From positions 15,056 through 79,055 of the forward strand of contig JBATDG010000099.1 in NCBI GenBank assembly GCA_049663345.1: a stretch of 64,000 nucleotides of DNA. The letters run 5' to 3'. This DNA comes from SZUA-365 sp049663345. GTDB lineage: Bacteria; Bacteroidota; Ignavibacteria; SZUA-365. This document shows, piece by piece, positions 41,814 to 50,702 of the stretch. Each line of letters begins with the position of its first letter. The stretch's first letter is position 1. The notes under the pieces were generated by a model. It was not told the DNA's origin. It saw only the letters and a list, made by a program, of their open reading frames with translations, and did no database searches. Position numbers and translations under genes: made by a program.

Positions 41814-43763
41814 ATGAAAACCCGAATTACCACCCTCATTCTTCTGCTGGTCACCCTTTGGGTGAATCCGCTCACCGCGCAGCAGTCACAGTACCTTACC
41901 ATCCTGCATCTCAACGATACGCATTCGAACCTTATGGCAGGTACGCCCCGCAATGCCCTGCTCGAAGGACAGCGCGGCGGCGTTGCGCGTGCAGCGACGA
42001 TCATCGGCCAGGAAATGGCCGGCGATGATCCGTGCATGCTGCTTCATGCGGGTGACGCCAGCATGGGCGACGTCATGCACGTCTTCCCTGCCGGGAATCC
42101 CGTTGATCCGCGCATCCCGGATCTCGAAATTCTTGCCGGACTCGGTCTGACCGCAATGGCGGCCGGCAATCATGAATTCGATTTCGGATCGCTCGGCCTG
42201 CTTGGTGCTCTCAATAATTCCCTCGGCATGCCCGCTGCGTTTCCCCTGCTTTCCGCGAATATCAACATCCCGACCGATCCCAACGAACCGACCAGCGCAC
42301 TCGCAGCCTGGATTCAGCCGTCCATGATAAAAACGTATCCGGGTTTCACCGTCGGTATTATCGGACTCACGACTCCGATGGCAAACTATCTGTCCGATCC
42401 TTTGCCGGTTTCGTTTGAAGAAGATCCCACCGTGATCGCCGGAATATTGTATCAGACCGCGGCGGCCCTCCGCGACGGCGGCTGCAATTACGTCATCCTG
42501 CTTTCACACATGGGCATGGCCGCGGAAAAGGCACTCGCGGCGAGCGTCCCCGGCATTGATCTGGTCATCGGTGGTCACGATCATATCGGCACAAAGCATC
42601 CCGTCAAGGTGAGGAATCCGCTGGGCGAGGTTGTCTCCATCGTGCAGACAGAAGGCTTCTACGATCAGATCGGACGCATCAAATTGAAGCTGCACAATGG
42701 AATCATCAGCATCAACAAGTATGACCTGATCGAGCTTGACGCCAAGGTGCCGGAAGCACCGACGATCAAAGCGCTTGTCTCAGGTATCGCAGGTTCCATT
42801 GAAAGCATTCCCGGCGCCGAGCATCTTTTCTCTCCGGCTATCGCGATGTGCACACACACCGTCACCGAAAGAGCGACCGAACTGATGCGTCCCGGACATC
42901 ATGACACGCATGTCGGAAACCTGGTCACGGACGCCTACCAGAACACGCTGAACGTGGATATCGGTCTTGAGCCCGGGGGCTCCACCGCACAATCGCTCTA
43001 TCCGGGTCCCATCATCGCCGCGGACGTGTTTCGCATGATCGGGTATGGCGCGAATAAGGATGACGGGCTTGGCTACCACGTTGTGACCTTCGCGTTGAGC
43101 GGCTATGACCTGATGGTCGGTCTGGAAACCGCTCTTGCCGACATCCAGACGGATGATGAAATGCTCCTGCAGGTTTCCTCCAATCTCAAATACTACTACG
43201 ATCCCTCGCAGCCCGTGGGTTCTCGCCTGCAGGCGGTGTATTTCCAGAATCAGCCGCTCGATCCTTCCGCGATCTATACGATCGGAACAAACTGGATGGT
43301 CGCCCAATACCTCGAGATGCTCAACCAGATGAAGAATCTCGGTATCACGATTCTCGATTATAAAGAATCCGAGGTCGGGGAATTCGGACTGGTACTGAAT
43401 TATATCATGTCCCAGCAATTGATTGGCAGCCCGCGCACGCCGGGACGCATCGTCGCCGTGGCGCAGACCTCTGCGCAGACCTCCTCCACTCCTCCCCCGA
43501 TGGCAAAAATCCACTCAGCCGGACCGAATCCGTTCGTCGACCAGTCTGTTCTGACTTTTGAGACAGTCGAAGCGATGCCGCTTGTCATCAAGGTCTATGA
43601 CACGGTCGGACGAGAGGTTGCAGTGCTCCGTGACGGTGTTGTTCCCGCCGGCGTTCAGTCTGTCGTCTTCAACGCCGCAGCCCTTCCCTCCGGAATGTAT
43701 TTCTGCCGGATGTTCCTCCCCGACGGAAGCGTGCAAAACACAAAGATAATCAAATCCCGCTAG
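41814..43763 (+). CDS. secreted 5'-nucleotidase/metallophosphatase with T9SS sorting tail
   Basis: Exported enzyme that removes phosphate from nucleotides outside the cell. After the leader (TTLILLLVTLWVNPLTAQ) the metallophosphoesterase domain has the metal-binding motifs LHLNDTHSNL, LLHAGDASMGD, AAGNHEFDFGS and VIGGHDHIGT. A 5'-nucleotidase C-domain follows (VGNLVTDAYQNTLNVDIGLE, MLLQVSSNLKYYYDPSQPVG). The last ~85 residues are a T9SS type A tail (AGPNPFVDQSVLTFETVEAM, LPSGMYFCRMFLPDG). ATG 41814 has AAAGGAG upstream; earlier codons in the frame carry no signal. A clear terminator follows at 43807. Confidence 0.94.
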   Translation: MKTRITTLILLLVTLWVNPLTAQQSQYLTILHLNDTHSNLMAGTPRNALLEGQRGGVARAATIIGQEMAGDDPCMLLHAGDASMGDVMHVFPAGNPVDPRIPDLEILAGLGLTAMAAGNHEFDFGSLGLLGALNNSLGMPAAFPLLSANINIPTDPNEPTSALAAWIQPSMIKTYPGFTVGIIGLTTPMANYLSDPLPVSFEEDPTVIAGILYQTAAALRDGGCNYVILLSHMGMAAEKALAASVPGIDLVIGGHDHIGTKHPVKVRNPLGEVVSIVQTEGFYDQIGRIKLKLHNGIISINKYDLIELDAKVPEAPTIKALVSGIAGSIESIPGAEHLFSPAIAMCTHTVTERATELMRPGHHDTHVGNLVTDAYQNTLNVDIGLEPGGSTAQSLYPGPIIAADVFRMIGYGANKDDGLGYHVVTFALSGYDLMVGLETALADIQTDDEMLLQVSSNLKYYYDPSQPVGSRLQAVYFQNQPLDPSAIYTIGTNWMVAQYLEMLNQMKNLGITILDYKESEVGEFGLVLNYIMSQQLIGSPRTPGRIVAVAQTSAQTSSTPPPMAKIHSAGPNPFVDQSVLTFETVEAMPLVIKVYDTVGREVAVLRDGVVPAGVQSVVFNAAALPSGMYFCRMFLPDGSVQNTKIIKSR

Positions 43764-43806
43764 TCTTGATCGCATTGATCATGAAGTTCTGTGAGAATTC
43801 ACATGC

Positions 43807-43843
43807 AAAGGACAGCCGCGCAACAGCGGCTGTCCTTTGTTTT
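43807..43843 (+). terminator. intrinsic terminator after the 5'-nucleotidase gene
   Basis: AAAGGACAGCCGC (43807-43819) and GCGGCTGTCCTTT (43826-43838) form a perfect 13-bp stem with a six-base loop, then GTTTTATT. It lies before the chosen start of the kinase gene and argues against a longer kinase frame. Confidence 0.92.
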
Positions 43844-43927
43844 ATTGCACGGATTCAAATATTTTATCGGAGAATCACTATCAAAACAGCCGATACTCCT
43901 GAATACCTAACTGACCCGGGCACAGGC

Positions 43928-46435
43928 ATGATGGAACGAAATAATTCTCGTTTCCTTCTACTGTTTCTCGATGTGGTAATACTTGCGCTCTGTATTGCCG
44001 GCGTTGAGCAGAGTCGCTTGAAAGCGTGGATAGGCGCAGACCTCGAAACCTTCGCTGCACCGAATGGCGGATTCACCAAGGTGGTGGATTTTGTCAAGGT
44101 GGATGGCTCTCCGCTGCAATCAGGCGATACCCTGGTGAGTATCACAGGGTATCCCATCCGGTATACGGAGGATGCAGAGCAGATACTTGATCAATACGAG
44201 GTTGGTTCGGTTCGCTCCGTAACGGTAAGGCGGGGTGGGGTTTTGCGCACAGAACGCGTCACGCTGACTCCATTCTATTCGGTTTTCGACATGATAATTC
44301 AGGCTGCGGCGATAGCAGTCTTTTTTATCACCGGACTGTTTGTCGTTTCTCAGCGGCCTCGTGACCCGGCATCGCTGCAATTCCACCATATCGCGATTAT
44401 GATCGCCTGCATCATGGCGTTCACCCGGGGTAACTTCACGATGGAACCCTACGGACTCGGGCATGTTCTGCGTGCTCTGTTCCCGCTCTGCGGCGCCTTC
44501 ATCTGCAGTCTGATTATCCACTTCGCCCTTGTATTCCCGCGGTCAATCCCGATCTCACGTCCTGCAAAGATTGCACTCTACCTCCCTCCCGCTGCCGTGG
44601 CCGCGTGGGGATGCATCTCTTCATTTCAGGCAACCTTACCCTTTGATTACAGTGCGGCGCCGGCGTTCTACAACTCAATGACCGCCGCCAAAGCCATGAT
44701 GGGATTCGGGACTCTCGCATCGATAGGAATCTTTTCTGTAAAATTCTCCGGGGAGAAAGACAGCGGCCACAGGCGGCAGATCGCGTGGGCAATGAGCGGA
44801 ACGCTAATCAGCACTCTCGCCTTTCTGCTCTGGGAGATTAGCACGTTAGGGGTACTGCAGACCCACCTTCCTTCCGGCATGATGAATTTCGTCAGAGTAC
44901 TGAGTATGGATGAAATCATCCTCAACGCTGCACTGCTCGTCACCGCGTCGTTTATGGCCATCGGCATAATACGCTATCGCATGTTCGATATCGAGGTATT
45001 GCTCAAACGTGGTACGGTGTACACTATCGTTTTCACCATCCTGATTCTGGTGTATGCGGCGATCCTCGCATTCGCCATCAAACTCGTGGAAGTGCGCAGC
45101 GACGCCGTATACTTCACGATTTCCATAGCCGCGCTCGCACTTGACCTTCTCCTTTTCATGCCGACGCGTGGACTTGTCCAGCGTGCAATAGACCGGTTTT
45201 TCTTCCGTGTCGATTATGACTTCCGTGAATCCCTCAGAACGATCAGCGAACGGGTTCTCGCCAGCGTCCAGGCGGAAGATGTCGCCGACGTGATGGTATC
45301 GGGTATTGACGAACTGCTGCGGCCCGATGGCATCATGGTCATGGTCGTGCAGAATGAACGGCAATTAGTTGTGCGTGGACGCCGAGGTTTTAATCGCTGG
45401 CGGTATCAGGGACTGGATGTACATCCTTCCCGCCTCAAACTGCTCCCGACAGATCCGATTGTTTTCCGGAACGTGGTCGAACCGGGAACCAGGGTCGTGC
45501 ATTCCGACATGGGCTTTGCCCGCCGCTACGGTGTGGCGCTGATGTTCCCTATCCGCACCGAAGACGGCACCGTGGTCGGGCTCCTTATTCTGGGAGAAAA
45601 GAAGTCCGGTCTTCGCTTCACGCTTGAGGACATCGACCTCCTGAGGGCGGTTTCAGTGCAGGCGGGATTGCAGTTTGAGCGCTTGCTGCTGCAGCAGCGC
45701 CTGCTATTGCAAAAACACGAAACCGATAAACTGCGCGAATTGAATCAGATGAAGTCCTTCTTCGTTTCCGGTGTTTCGCATGATCTGAAAACGCCTCTCA
45801 CGTCGATCAAGATGTTTGCAGAACTTCTTGATGATCAAATCTCAAAGGCAGATACCGAGGCGCATCGCTCACTGGGGATCATCCAGGGTGAATGCGACCG
45901 GCTGGCCAGGCTGATCAACAACGTGCTCGACTTCACACGCATCGAACGCGGCATGATGCAGTACACAATATCGGCCAACGATTTGAATAGAATCGCAGAG
46001 CGCGCTTACGAAACGATGGAGTATCAGATGCAGATAGGCGGCTTCGACTGCCGCCTGGAGCTGCATCCAACGCCTCTACCGATCCGGGCCGATGCCGATG
46101 CGATTCTGGAAGCAGTAAATAATCTGCTGAGTAATGCGATGAAATATTCGCGGGAGAGACGCGACATAACATTGCGGACCTCGGTCGAAAATCATCAATG
46201 CTGCATCGCTGTCGAAGATCACGGTCTCGGGATTCGCCATGAGGAGATACCCCACCTGTTCGAGGCATTCTTTCGCTCCAGCAGCAGCGATGTGCAAAAG
46301 CTGGGGGGAGTCGGGCTGGGATTATCACTCGTAAAACACATTACCGACGCGCACAAAGGAAAGGTCACCGTCGAAAGCATACCCGGTGAAGGCAGTACTT
46401 TCCGCCTGACATTTGATCTCATGGAGGAAACATGA
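43928..46435 (+). CDS. sensor histidine kinase with PDZ-like and multi-span input region
   Basis: Inner-membrane sensor of 835 residues. One span (FLLLFLDVVILALCIAG) is followed by a PDZ-like domain (FVKVDGSPLQSGDTLVSITG, then GSVRSVTVRRGGVLRTERVT), about seven more spans, a GAF-like domain (FRESLRTISERVLASVQAED, GVALMFPIRTEDGTVVGLLI), a coiled linker, and the kinase core: His618 in FFVSGVSHDLKTPLTS, N-box NNLLSNAMKYS, and DHGLGIRHEEIPHLFEAFFR with GGVGLGLSLVKHI. Start ATG 43928 is chosen because a strong terminator lies at 43807 and the frame before it has no signal. The regulator gene overlaps its stop (ATGA). The sensed signal is unknown. Confidence 0.92.
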   Translation: MMERNNSRFLLLFLDVVILALCIAGVEQSRLKAWIGADLETFAAPNGGFTKVVDFVKVDGSPLQSGDTLVSITGYPIRYTEDAEQILDQYEVGSVRSVTVRRGGVLRTERVTLTPFYSVFDMIIQAAAIAVFFITGLFVVSQRPRDPASLQFHHIAIMIACIMAFTRGNFTMEPYGLGHVLRALFPLCGAFICSLIIHFALVFPRSIPISRPAKIALYLPPAAVAAWGCISSFQATLPFDYSAAPAFYNSMTAAKAMMGFGTLASIGIFSVKFSGEKDSGHRRQIAWAMSGTLISTLAFLLWEISTLGVLQTHLPSGMMNFVRVLSMDEIILNAALLVTASFMAIGIIRYRMFDIEVLLKRGTVYTIVFTILILVYAAILAFAIKLVEVRSDAVYFTISIAALALDLLLFMPTRGLVQRAIDRFFFRVDYDFRESLRTISERVLASVQAEDVADVMVSGIDELLRPDGIMVMVVQNERQLVVRGRRGFNRWRYQGLDVHPSRLKLLPTDPIVFRNVVEPGTRVVHSDMGFARRYGVALMFPIRTEDGTVVGLLILGEKKSGLRFTLEDIDLLRAVSVQAGLQFERLLLQQRLLLQKHETDKLRELNQMKSFFVSGVSHDLKTPLTSIKMFAELLDDQISKADTEAHRSLGIIQGECDRLARLINNVLDFTRIERGMMQYTISANDLNRIAERAYETMEYQMQIGGFDCRLELHPTPLPIRADADAILEAVNNLLSNAMKYSRERRDITLRTSVENHQCCIAVEDHGLGIRHEEIPHLFEAFFRSSSSDVQKLGGVGLGLSLVKHITDAHKGKVTVESIPGEGSTFRLTFDLMEET

Positions 46436-47109
46436 AAACCGTATTGATTATCGAAGATGACCCGGCCATTCTCGTCGGATTGGAAGCCTGCTTCCGCGCA
46501 GAGCACTACGACGTCCATTCGGAATCGGACGGCGGACGCGGCTACGACCAGGCGAAAAAAATGATCCCGGATATAATTATCCTCGATTTGATGCTGCCTT
46601 CGAAAAACGGAGAGGAAATCTGCCGTGATCTCCGGGCCAATGGCGTAAATTCTCCCATCCTGATGCTCACCAGTAAAAGTTCAGAAACCGATAGGGTGCT
46701 CGGGCTAGAACTTGGCGCGGATGATTATATGACCAAGCCGTTTTCCGTTCGTGAATTGCAGGCTCGCGTAAAAGCACTGCTGCGGCGCGCACCCGAGACG
46801 CGTGAGCCCGAAGAGATTTCGGTAGATGGGCTCTGGGTAAATCTGCGAACCCAGGAAGTGCGCCTCGGAGAACAACCTGTCGATCTGACGGCACGCGAAT
46901 TCGAAGTACTTCGCTTTTTCATCAAACACCGAAATGAAGTCGTGACCCGCGATATGCTGCTCGACGAGGTCTGGGGGTATGAACAATTCCCCACGACTCG
47001 AACTGTCGACAATTATATTCTCTCGCTGCGGAAAAAAATTGAACCCACACCATCCGACCCTCGATATATCGTGACTGTGCACACAGCCGGCTACCGCTTT
47101 GTCTGCTGA
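46432..47109 (+). CDS. OmpR/PhoB-family response regulator
   Basis: Receiver domain with phospho-acceptor Asp52 (IIILDLMLPSKNGEE) and Lys101 (DDYMTKPFSVRELQARVKAL), then a winged-helix DNA-binding domain (LTAREFEVLRFFIKHRNEVV, YILSLRKKIEPTPSDPRYIV, VHTAGYRFVC). The 225 residues are standard. It overlaps the kinase gene by four bases, so the pair is co-translated. A potassium-channel gene follows 97 bases later on the same strand. Confidence 0.96.
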   Translation: MKTVLIIEDDPAILVGLEACFRAEHYDVHSESDGGRGYDQAKKMIPDIIILDLMLPSKNGEEICRDLRANGVNSPILMLTSKSSETDRVLGLELGADDYMTKPFSVRELQARVKALLRRAPETREPEEISVDGLWVNLRTQEVRLGEQPVDLTAREFEVLRFFIKHRNEVVTRDMLLDEVWGYEQFPTTRTVDNYILSLRKKIEPTPSDPRYIVTVHTAGYRFVC

Positions 47110-47206
47110 CTCAATCCTCTGCATTATCCAGTATCAGTTCCTGAGCTCCGTGTATAAGCCGGAGGAATCCCTTATGTTACTGGAAACAGATTTCTGAAAG
47201 GATCCC

Positions 47207-48217
47207 GTGCCGTCACCCCCGGTTCAAAGAATTCGCATCGCCCTCGTGCTCATGCTCGTCCTGCTCCTGCTGGGGACAAGCGGGTATATGTTGATTGAGG
47301 GATACAATCTCATAGATGCGCTGTTCATGACCGTCATCACGCTCGGGACGGTCGGCTACCGTGAAGTGGCGCCGCTCAGCGATTCGGGAAAACTGTTCAC
47401 CATTCTTCTCATCGTCGGCGGCATCGGCACGGTCGCCTGGGCGGTGGGGCAGTCACTTGAATATTTCATCAATACTCTCGCTGTACGGAGGAGACGCATG
47501 GAACGCAGCATCGCGAAACTGGAAAACCATGTGATTATCTGCGGCTACGGACGCATCGGACAACAGGTCGCCTCGCAGCTCTTCGACCGGAAGGTGGATT
47601 TTATCATCGTCGAGAAGGATCCGGATATTATCTCGGCACTCGAATCGATGGGCTATCTGGCCGTGGATGGGAACGCCACCGATGACACAGTGCTCAGCCG
47701 TGCACGTGTCGCATCTGCTTCGACGATCGTGGCCACCCTTTCGTCGAACGCGGACAATGTCTATGTCACTCTCTCGGCGAGGAATTTGAATACAGGTATC
47801 CGCATCATTGCCAGGGCGAGCGATGCGGCGTCAGCGCGCACGCTCCAGCAGGCGGGCGCGGACAAGGTGATCTCTCCCTACGAGATCGGAGGGCGCTACA
47901 TCGCAAACGCCGTCCTCCGGCCGCATGTCGTGAATTTTATGGAGGTCGTGAATGCCTCCCGCGACAACGTTGCCCAGAGCCTGGAGATCGAGGAACTGGG
48001 TGTGACAGCGAGCTGCAGATACGCGAATAAAAAACTCCGCGATACGAATATACGAGCGGAACTGAACATCATTGTGCTTGCAATTCGAACTCCGGACGGA
48101 GAATTCGAATACAACCCTTCCCCCGATACCACACTTGCACCGCAGAGCATGCTGATATGCATCGGCATCGCTTCAAACCTCGATCGCCTCGCACACGCCC
48201 TGGGACATTCTGACTAA
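47207..48217 (+). CDS. potassium channel with RCK (TrkA-N and TrkA-C) domains
   Basis: Two spans around a pore loop with the filter TLGTVGYREVAPLS, then a cytoplasmic Rossmann domain (HVIICGYGRIGQQVASQLFD, DFIIVEKDPDI) and a C-terminal RCK lobe (VNASRDNVAQSLEIEELGVT). The filter TVGYRE has Arg where the usual TVGYGD has Gly-Asp, seen in some bacterial relatives. GTG start at 47207 with AAAGG six bases before. The stop overlaps the stop of the convergent channel gene by three bases. Ion selectivity is inferred from the family. Confidence 0.9.
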   Translation: MPSPPVQRIRIALVLMLVLLLLGTSGYMLIEGYNLIDALFMTVITLGTVGYREVAPLSDSGKLFTILLIVGGIGTVAWAVGQSLEYFINTLAVRRRRMERSIAKLENHVIICGYGRIGQQVASQLFDRKVDFIIVEKDPDIISALESMGYLAVDGNATDDTVLSRARVASASTIVATLSSNADNVYVTLSARNLNTGIRIIARASDAASARTLQQAGADKVISPYEIGGRYIANAVLRPHVVNFMEVVNASRDNVAQSLEIEELGVTASCRYANKKLRDTNIRAELNIIVLAIRTPDGEFEYNPSPDTTLAPQSMLICIGIASNLDRLAHALGHSD

Positions 48218-50202
48218 CCTGCCTCGTCTTCTGCGAATACGATCAACCGCAAATCTTCATCGACATGCAGCTCGAGATCGCGCGGAGGATTGAGTTTGAG
48301 TTCACGTTTCCCACCGTTTGACTGCCTCCTGACGAAACCGATCGCCACCTCCCCTTTTTGCAGCGAGGCAAGCAGCAATTGATCGAAGGTTGCTGTGCTG
48401 CCTTTCCCTGCATACAACAGTGCGGATTTGATGTAAATCTCCTTGCCTTCCTCGTCAAAAAGATCCTTCATCACAAGTTCTGTCCGCCTTTCGCGGCAAA
48501 CCTGGGAGATCATCTTGCTCACCAGGTCGTTGCTGATGATGACATCGCGCATTGTCCCTGTAGATTCGGCCAGATCCTTGTTGCTCACATTGAAGATTTC
48601 TCCGACAATCTGCTGTTGGGGCGGATAGGCGATCCCGAGCTTTTCGGCCCGATCGCGCAGCGACCGCAGAAGCAGAAGCGTCATGATGACGCGGGTATCG
48701 GCATCTTCGAAATGAGAATCGTCAACGTTCTCATCGAGCACGATAATGGCGTCGAAGTTGGCGGGTCCCAGCTGCTCGACTGTCTCTGATGCGAGATACT
48801 CTTCCTTGCGGATCCGTATATCCAATTCATCGCCGGCATCAATTATTGAACAAATTTCGCCTGAGGTCATTCCGGCAGGGATTCCGGGACTCACAATAGT
48901 GACGGCGAAAAGCGTGCGCACTGACCGCGCATACGCCGCATATTCCTTGAGAAGCGGAAAGACTTTTTGATTCCATCCGAGAAGAAGAATGTTGCGGATG
49001 AGCACGCCTGGCTGTACGCCTTCTCCCGGTGGATCCGCCGCGTCCGGGATATGCAGATTCCCAACACGCATATCTCCTTCCACACGCGCCACGACGATGA
49101 TGCTGTCCTCAGGAAGAATGCGGAAGTCCTCACCTGCGCGTGCGGGAGCGAGCAGCGGCTCGCCGCCACGGAAGACTCCCACCGGTATGGCGGATCGGAA
49201 AGAAAACACCACTTCCTTCCAAGTCTTACCTGCCATCACCCCGGTCGGTGTGAAATGGAATTCATTCTCGTGATGGGATAGCAGCTCGTTATAGACGTCA
49301 ACCAGCCCCTCCTGTCGGGCTGTCTGAAGAATGATCTTACTGAGATTGTCCGAAGGCTGGATCACGCTTAACCGGACGCTGCGAGCCGCCGCCCTGGCAA
49401 GCTGGACAAATGAGGCGACCTCGATTTCTGCAATGATATTGGGAACCGGGCGATCCGTGCCCTCCCGCTGCTCGATGATATGCGCAACTGCCATGATGGT
49501 TTTCACCACCTGCACATCACTTGTTCCTTCGCCCGCGTCCTGCCGCAGAATTATAACTTCCCGTGCGCGATCGATGGAGAGCAGCTCGAGATCCTTCAGA
49601 TCAGTGAGCGATACCTGACGAAGCACCCAACGGGAACGGGAACGGCGCTTGCGAAAACTCTTTCGCAGACGGGCCTCGATTTCATCGATGGGCTTTTCGG
49701 AGGCCAGAACATAGACTTGTTTCCCGTTTTCAAGACCCTCACGAAGCTCGTGAATGATGGGACTCACCTTCCCGCTCCACCCGAGAATAACGATATGATC
49801 CTCCTCAACCACGCGGGAGGTCCCGCGCCGCACCTGTTCGAGACGCTGCTGGATGCGGGAACCGACGAGTCCTACGATCGCGGCGAAAACAAGGAAATTG
49901 AATAAGGTTAAAATGATGGAGAGCACTTGTGAGAACGTGCCGGTTTCAAGCCAGTAGCTCTCCATAATGTGCATGACAACCCACCAGAGCCTTACAGAGG
50001 GCCAGTACGGGCCATCTTCACTGCCGTTCTGTACGCCGAAGTCGGGCCCTGGATGGACGCCTGCAATTTCCGCGATCAGATAAAACAGTATGATAACCGC
50101 CAGAACGATTATGGCGGACACGAATAACTGGAGTGTGAAACCGGATTGGAAAAATTGATCGCTCCGGTACCGCAGCCGCTCCCGAATACTGGGTTTAGTC
50201 AT
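48214..50202 (-). CDS. CASTOR/POLLUX (DMI1)-like ion channel with two RCK domains
   Basis: 662 residues. Two spans (LQLFVSAIIVLAVIILFYLI and LSIILTLFNFLVFAAIVGLV) flank a pore region WPSVRLWWVVMHIMESYWLE that lacks a TxGYG filter, as in the CASTOR/POLLUX family. Two RCK-like units follow: EEDHIVILGWSGKVSPIIHE ... and ILLLGWNQKVFPLLKEYAAY. The C-terminal TrkA-C-like part (ELVMKDLFDEEGKEIYIKSA) ends the protein. Homologs in plants are nuclear ion channels; the bacterial role is not well known. ATG 50202 is chosen; the frame to 50292 has no family match. Convergent with the K+ channel gene. Confidence 0.85.
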   Translation of the reverse strand: MTKPSIRERLRYRSDQFFQSGFTLQLFVSAIIVLAVIILFYLIAEIAGVHPGPDFGVQNGSEDGPYWPSVRLWWVVMHIMESYWLETGTFSQVLSIILTLFNFLVFAAIVGLVGSRIQQRLEQVRRGTSRVVEEDHIVILGWSGKVSPIIHELREGLENGKQVYVLASEKPIDEIEARLRKSFRKRRSRSRWVLRQVSLTDLKDLELLSIDRAREVIILRQDAGEGTSDVQVVKTIMAVAHIIEQREGTDRPVPNIIAEIEVASFVQLARAAARSVRLSVIQPSDNLSKIILQTARQEGLVDVYNELLSHHENEFHFTPTGVMAGKTWKEVVFSFRSAIPVGVFRGGEPLLAPARAGEDFRILPEDSIIVVARVEGDMRVGNLHIPDAADPPGEGVQPGVLIRNILLLGWNQKVFPLLKEYAAYARSVRTLFAVTIVSPGIPAGMTSGEICSIIDAGDELDIRIRKEEYLASETVEQLGPANFDAIIVLDENVDDSHFEDADTRVIMTLLLLRSLRDRAEKLGIAYPPQQQIVGEIFNVSNKDLAESTGTMRDVIISNDLVSKMISQVCRERRTELVMKDLFDEEGKEIYIKSALLYAGKGSTATFDQLLLASLQKGEVAIGFVRRQSNGGKRELKLNPPRDLELHVDEDLRLIVFAEDEAG

Positions 50203-50394
50203 GCTTCTCTTTGACAGTGAGGATATAAGCAAAAATAGGCAATTGCGGGATGCCAGTCCACAGTCGAAGCGGCATATCAGACACCAGAGCAAATCAGATA
50301 TCGGAGTACATCATGCGAAGATTTGTCGCAGAATTTATGGAAGGATCGCATGACACTTGTTTGTCTCATGCCCGCATCCTATTTTCAGGGTATT

Positions 50395-50467
50395 GCGGGT
50401 GTAACTCAGTTGGTAGAGTGTCAGCTTCCCAAGCTGAATGTCGCGGGTTCGAATCCCGTCTCCCGCT
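50395..50467 (+). tRNA. tRNA-Gly (anticodon CCC)
   Basis: A full 73-base cloverleaf: acceptor GCGGGTG/CTCCCGC, D arm ACTC..GAGT, anticodon stem TCAGC/GCTGA around loop TTCCCAA (anticodon CCC), T arm GCGGG-TTCGAAT-CCCGT, and discriminator T. CCA is not encoded (TCAC follows). Position 6 of the acceptor stem is a T-T mismatch. An octamer array begins 44 bases downstream. Confidence 0.95.
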
Positions 50468-50510
50468 CACAGAAAGGTCCACCCCGCGGCGGACCTTTTC
50501 CTGTTTCCTT

Positions 50511-50640
50511 ACGCCCTTACGTCCTTACGCCCTTACGCCAATACGCCAATACGCCCTTACGCCCTTACGCCAATACGCCCTTACGCCCTTACGTCCTTAC
50601 GTCCTTACGTCCTAACGCCCTTACGTCCTTACGTCCTTAA
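50511..50640. repeat. second octamer array, 16 ACG units at 8-bp steps
   Basis: ACG recurs at every eighth base from 50511 to 50631 without slip, units mainly ACGCCCTT, ACGTCCTT and ACGCCAAT; the next step is a degenerate AAG at 50639. It is the same kind as the array at 17600 and lies between the tRNA gene and a bidirectional terminator. Confidence 0.9.
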
Positions 50641-50650
50641 GCCAAAACAG

Positions 50651-50681
50651 AAAAAGCCCCGACACAATGCCGGGGCTTTTT
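50651..50681. terminator. bidirectional terminator, used by the first T9SS gene
   Basis: AAAAAGCCCCG and CGGGGCTTTTT flank ACACAATGC. On the minus strand it lies 22 bases after the stop of the gene at 50703 and ends in five T residues; on the plus strand it would also stop read-through from the tRNA. Confidence 0.88.
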
Positions 50682-50702
50682 CAACATCAAGGAGAGATGT
50701 GA

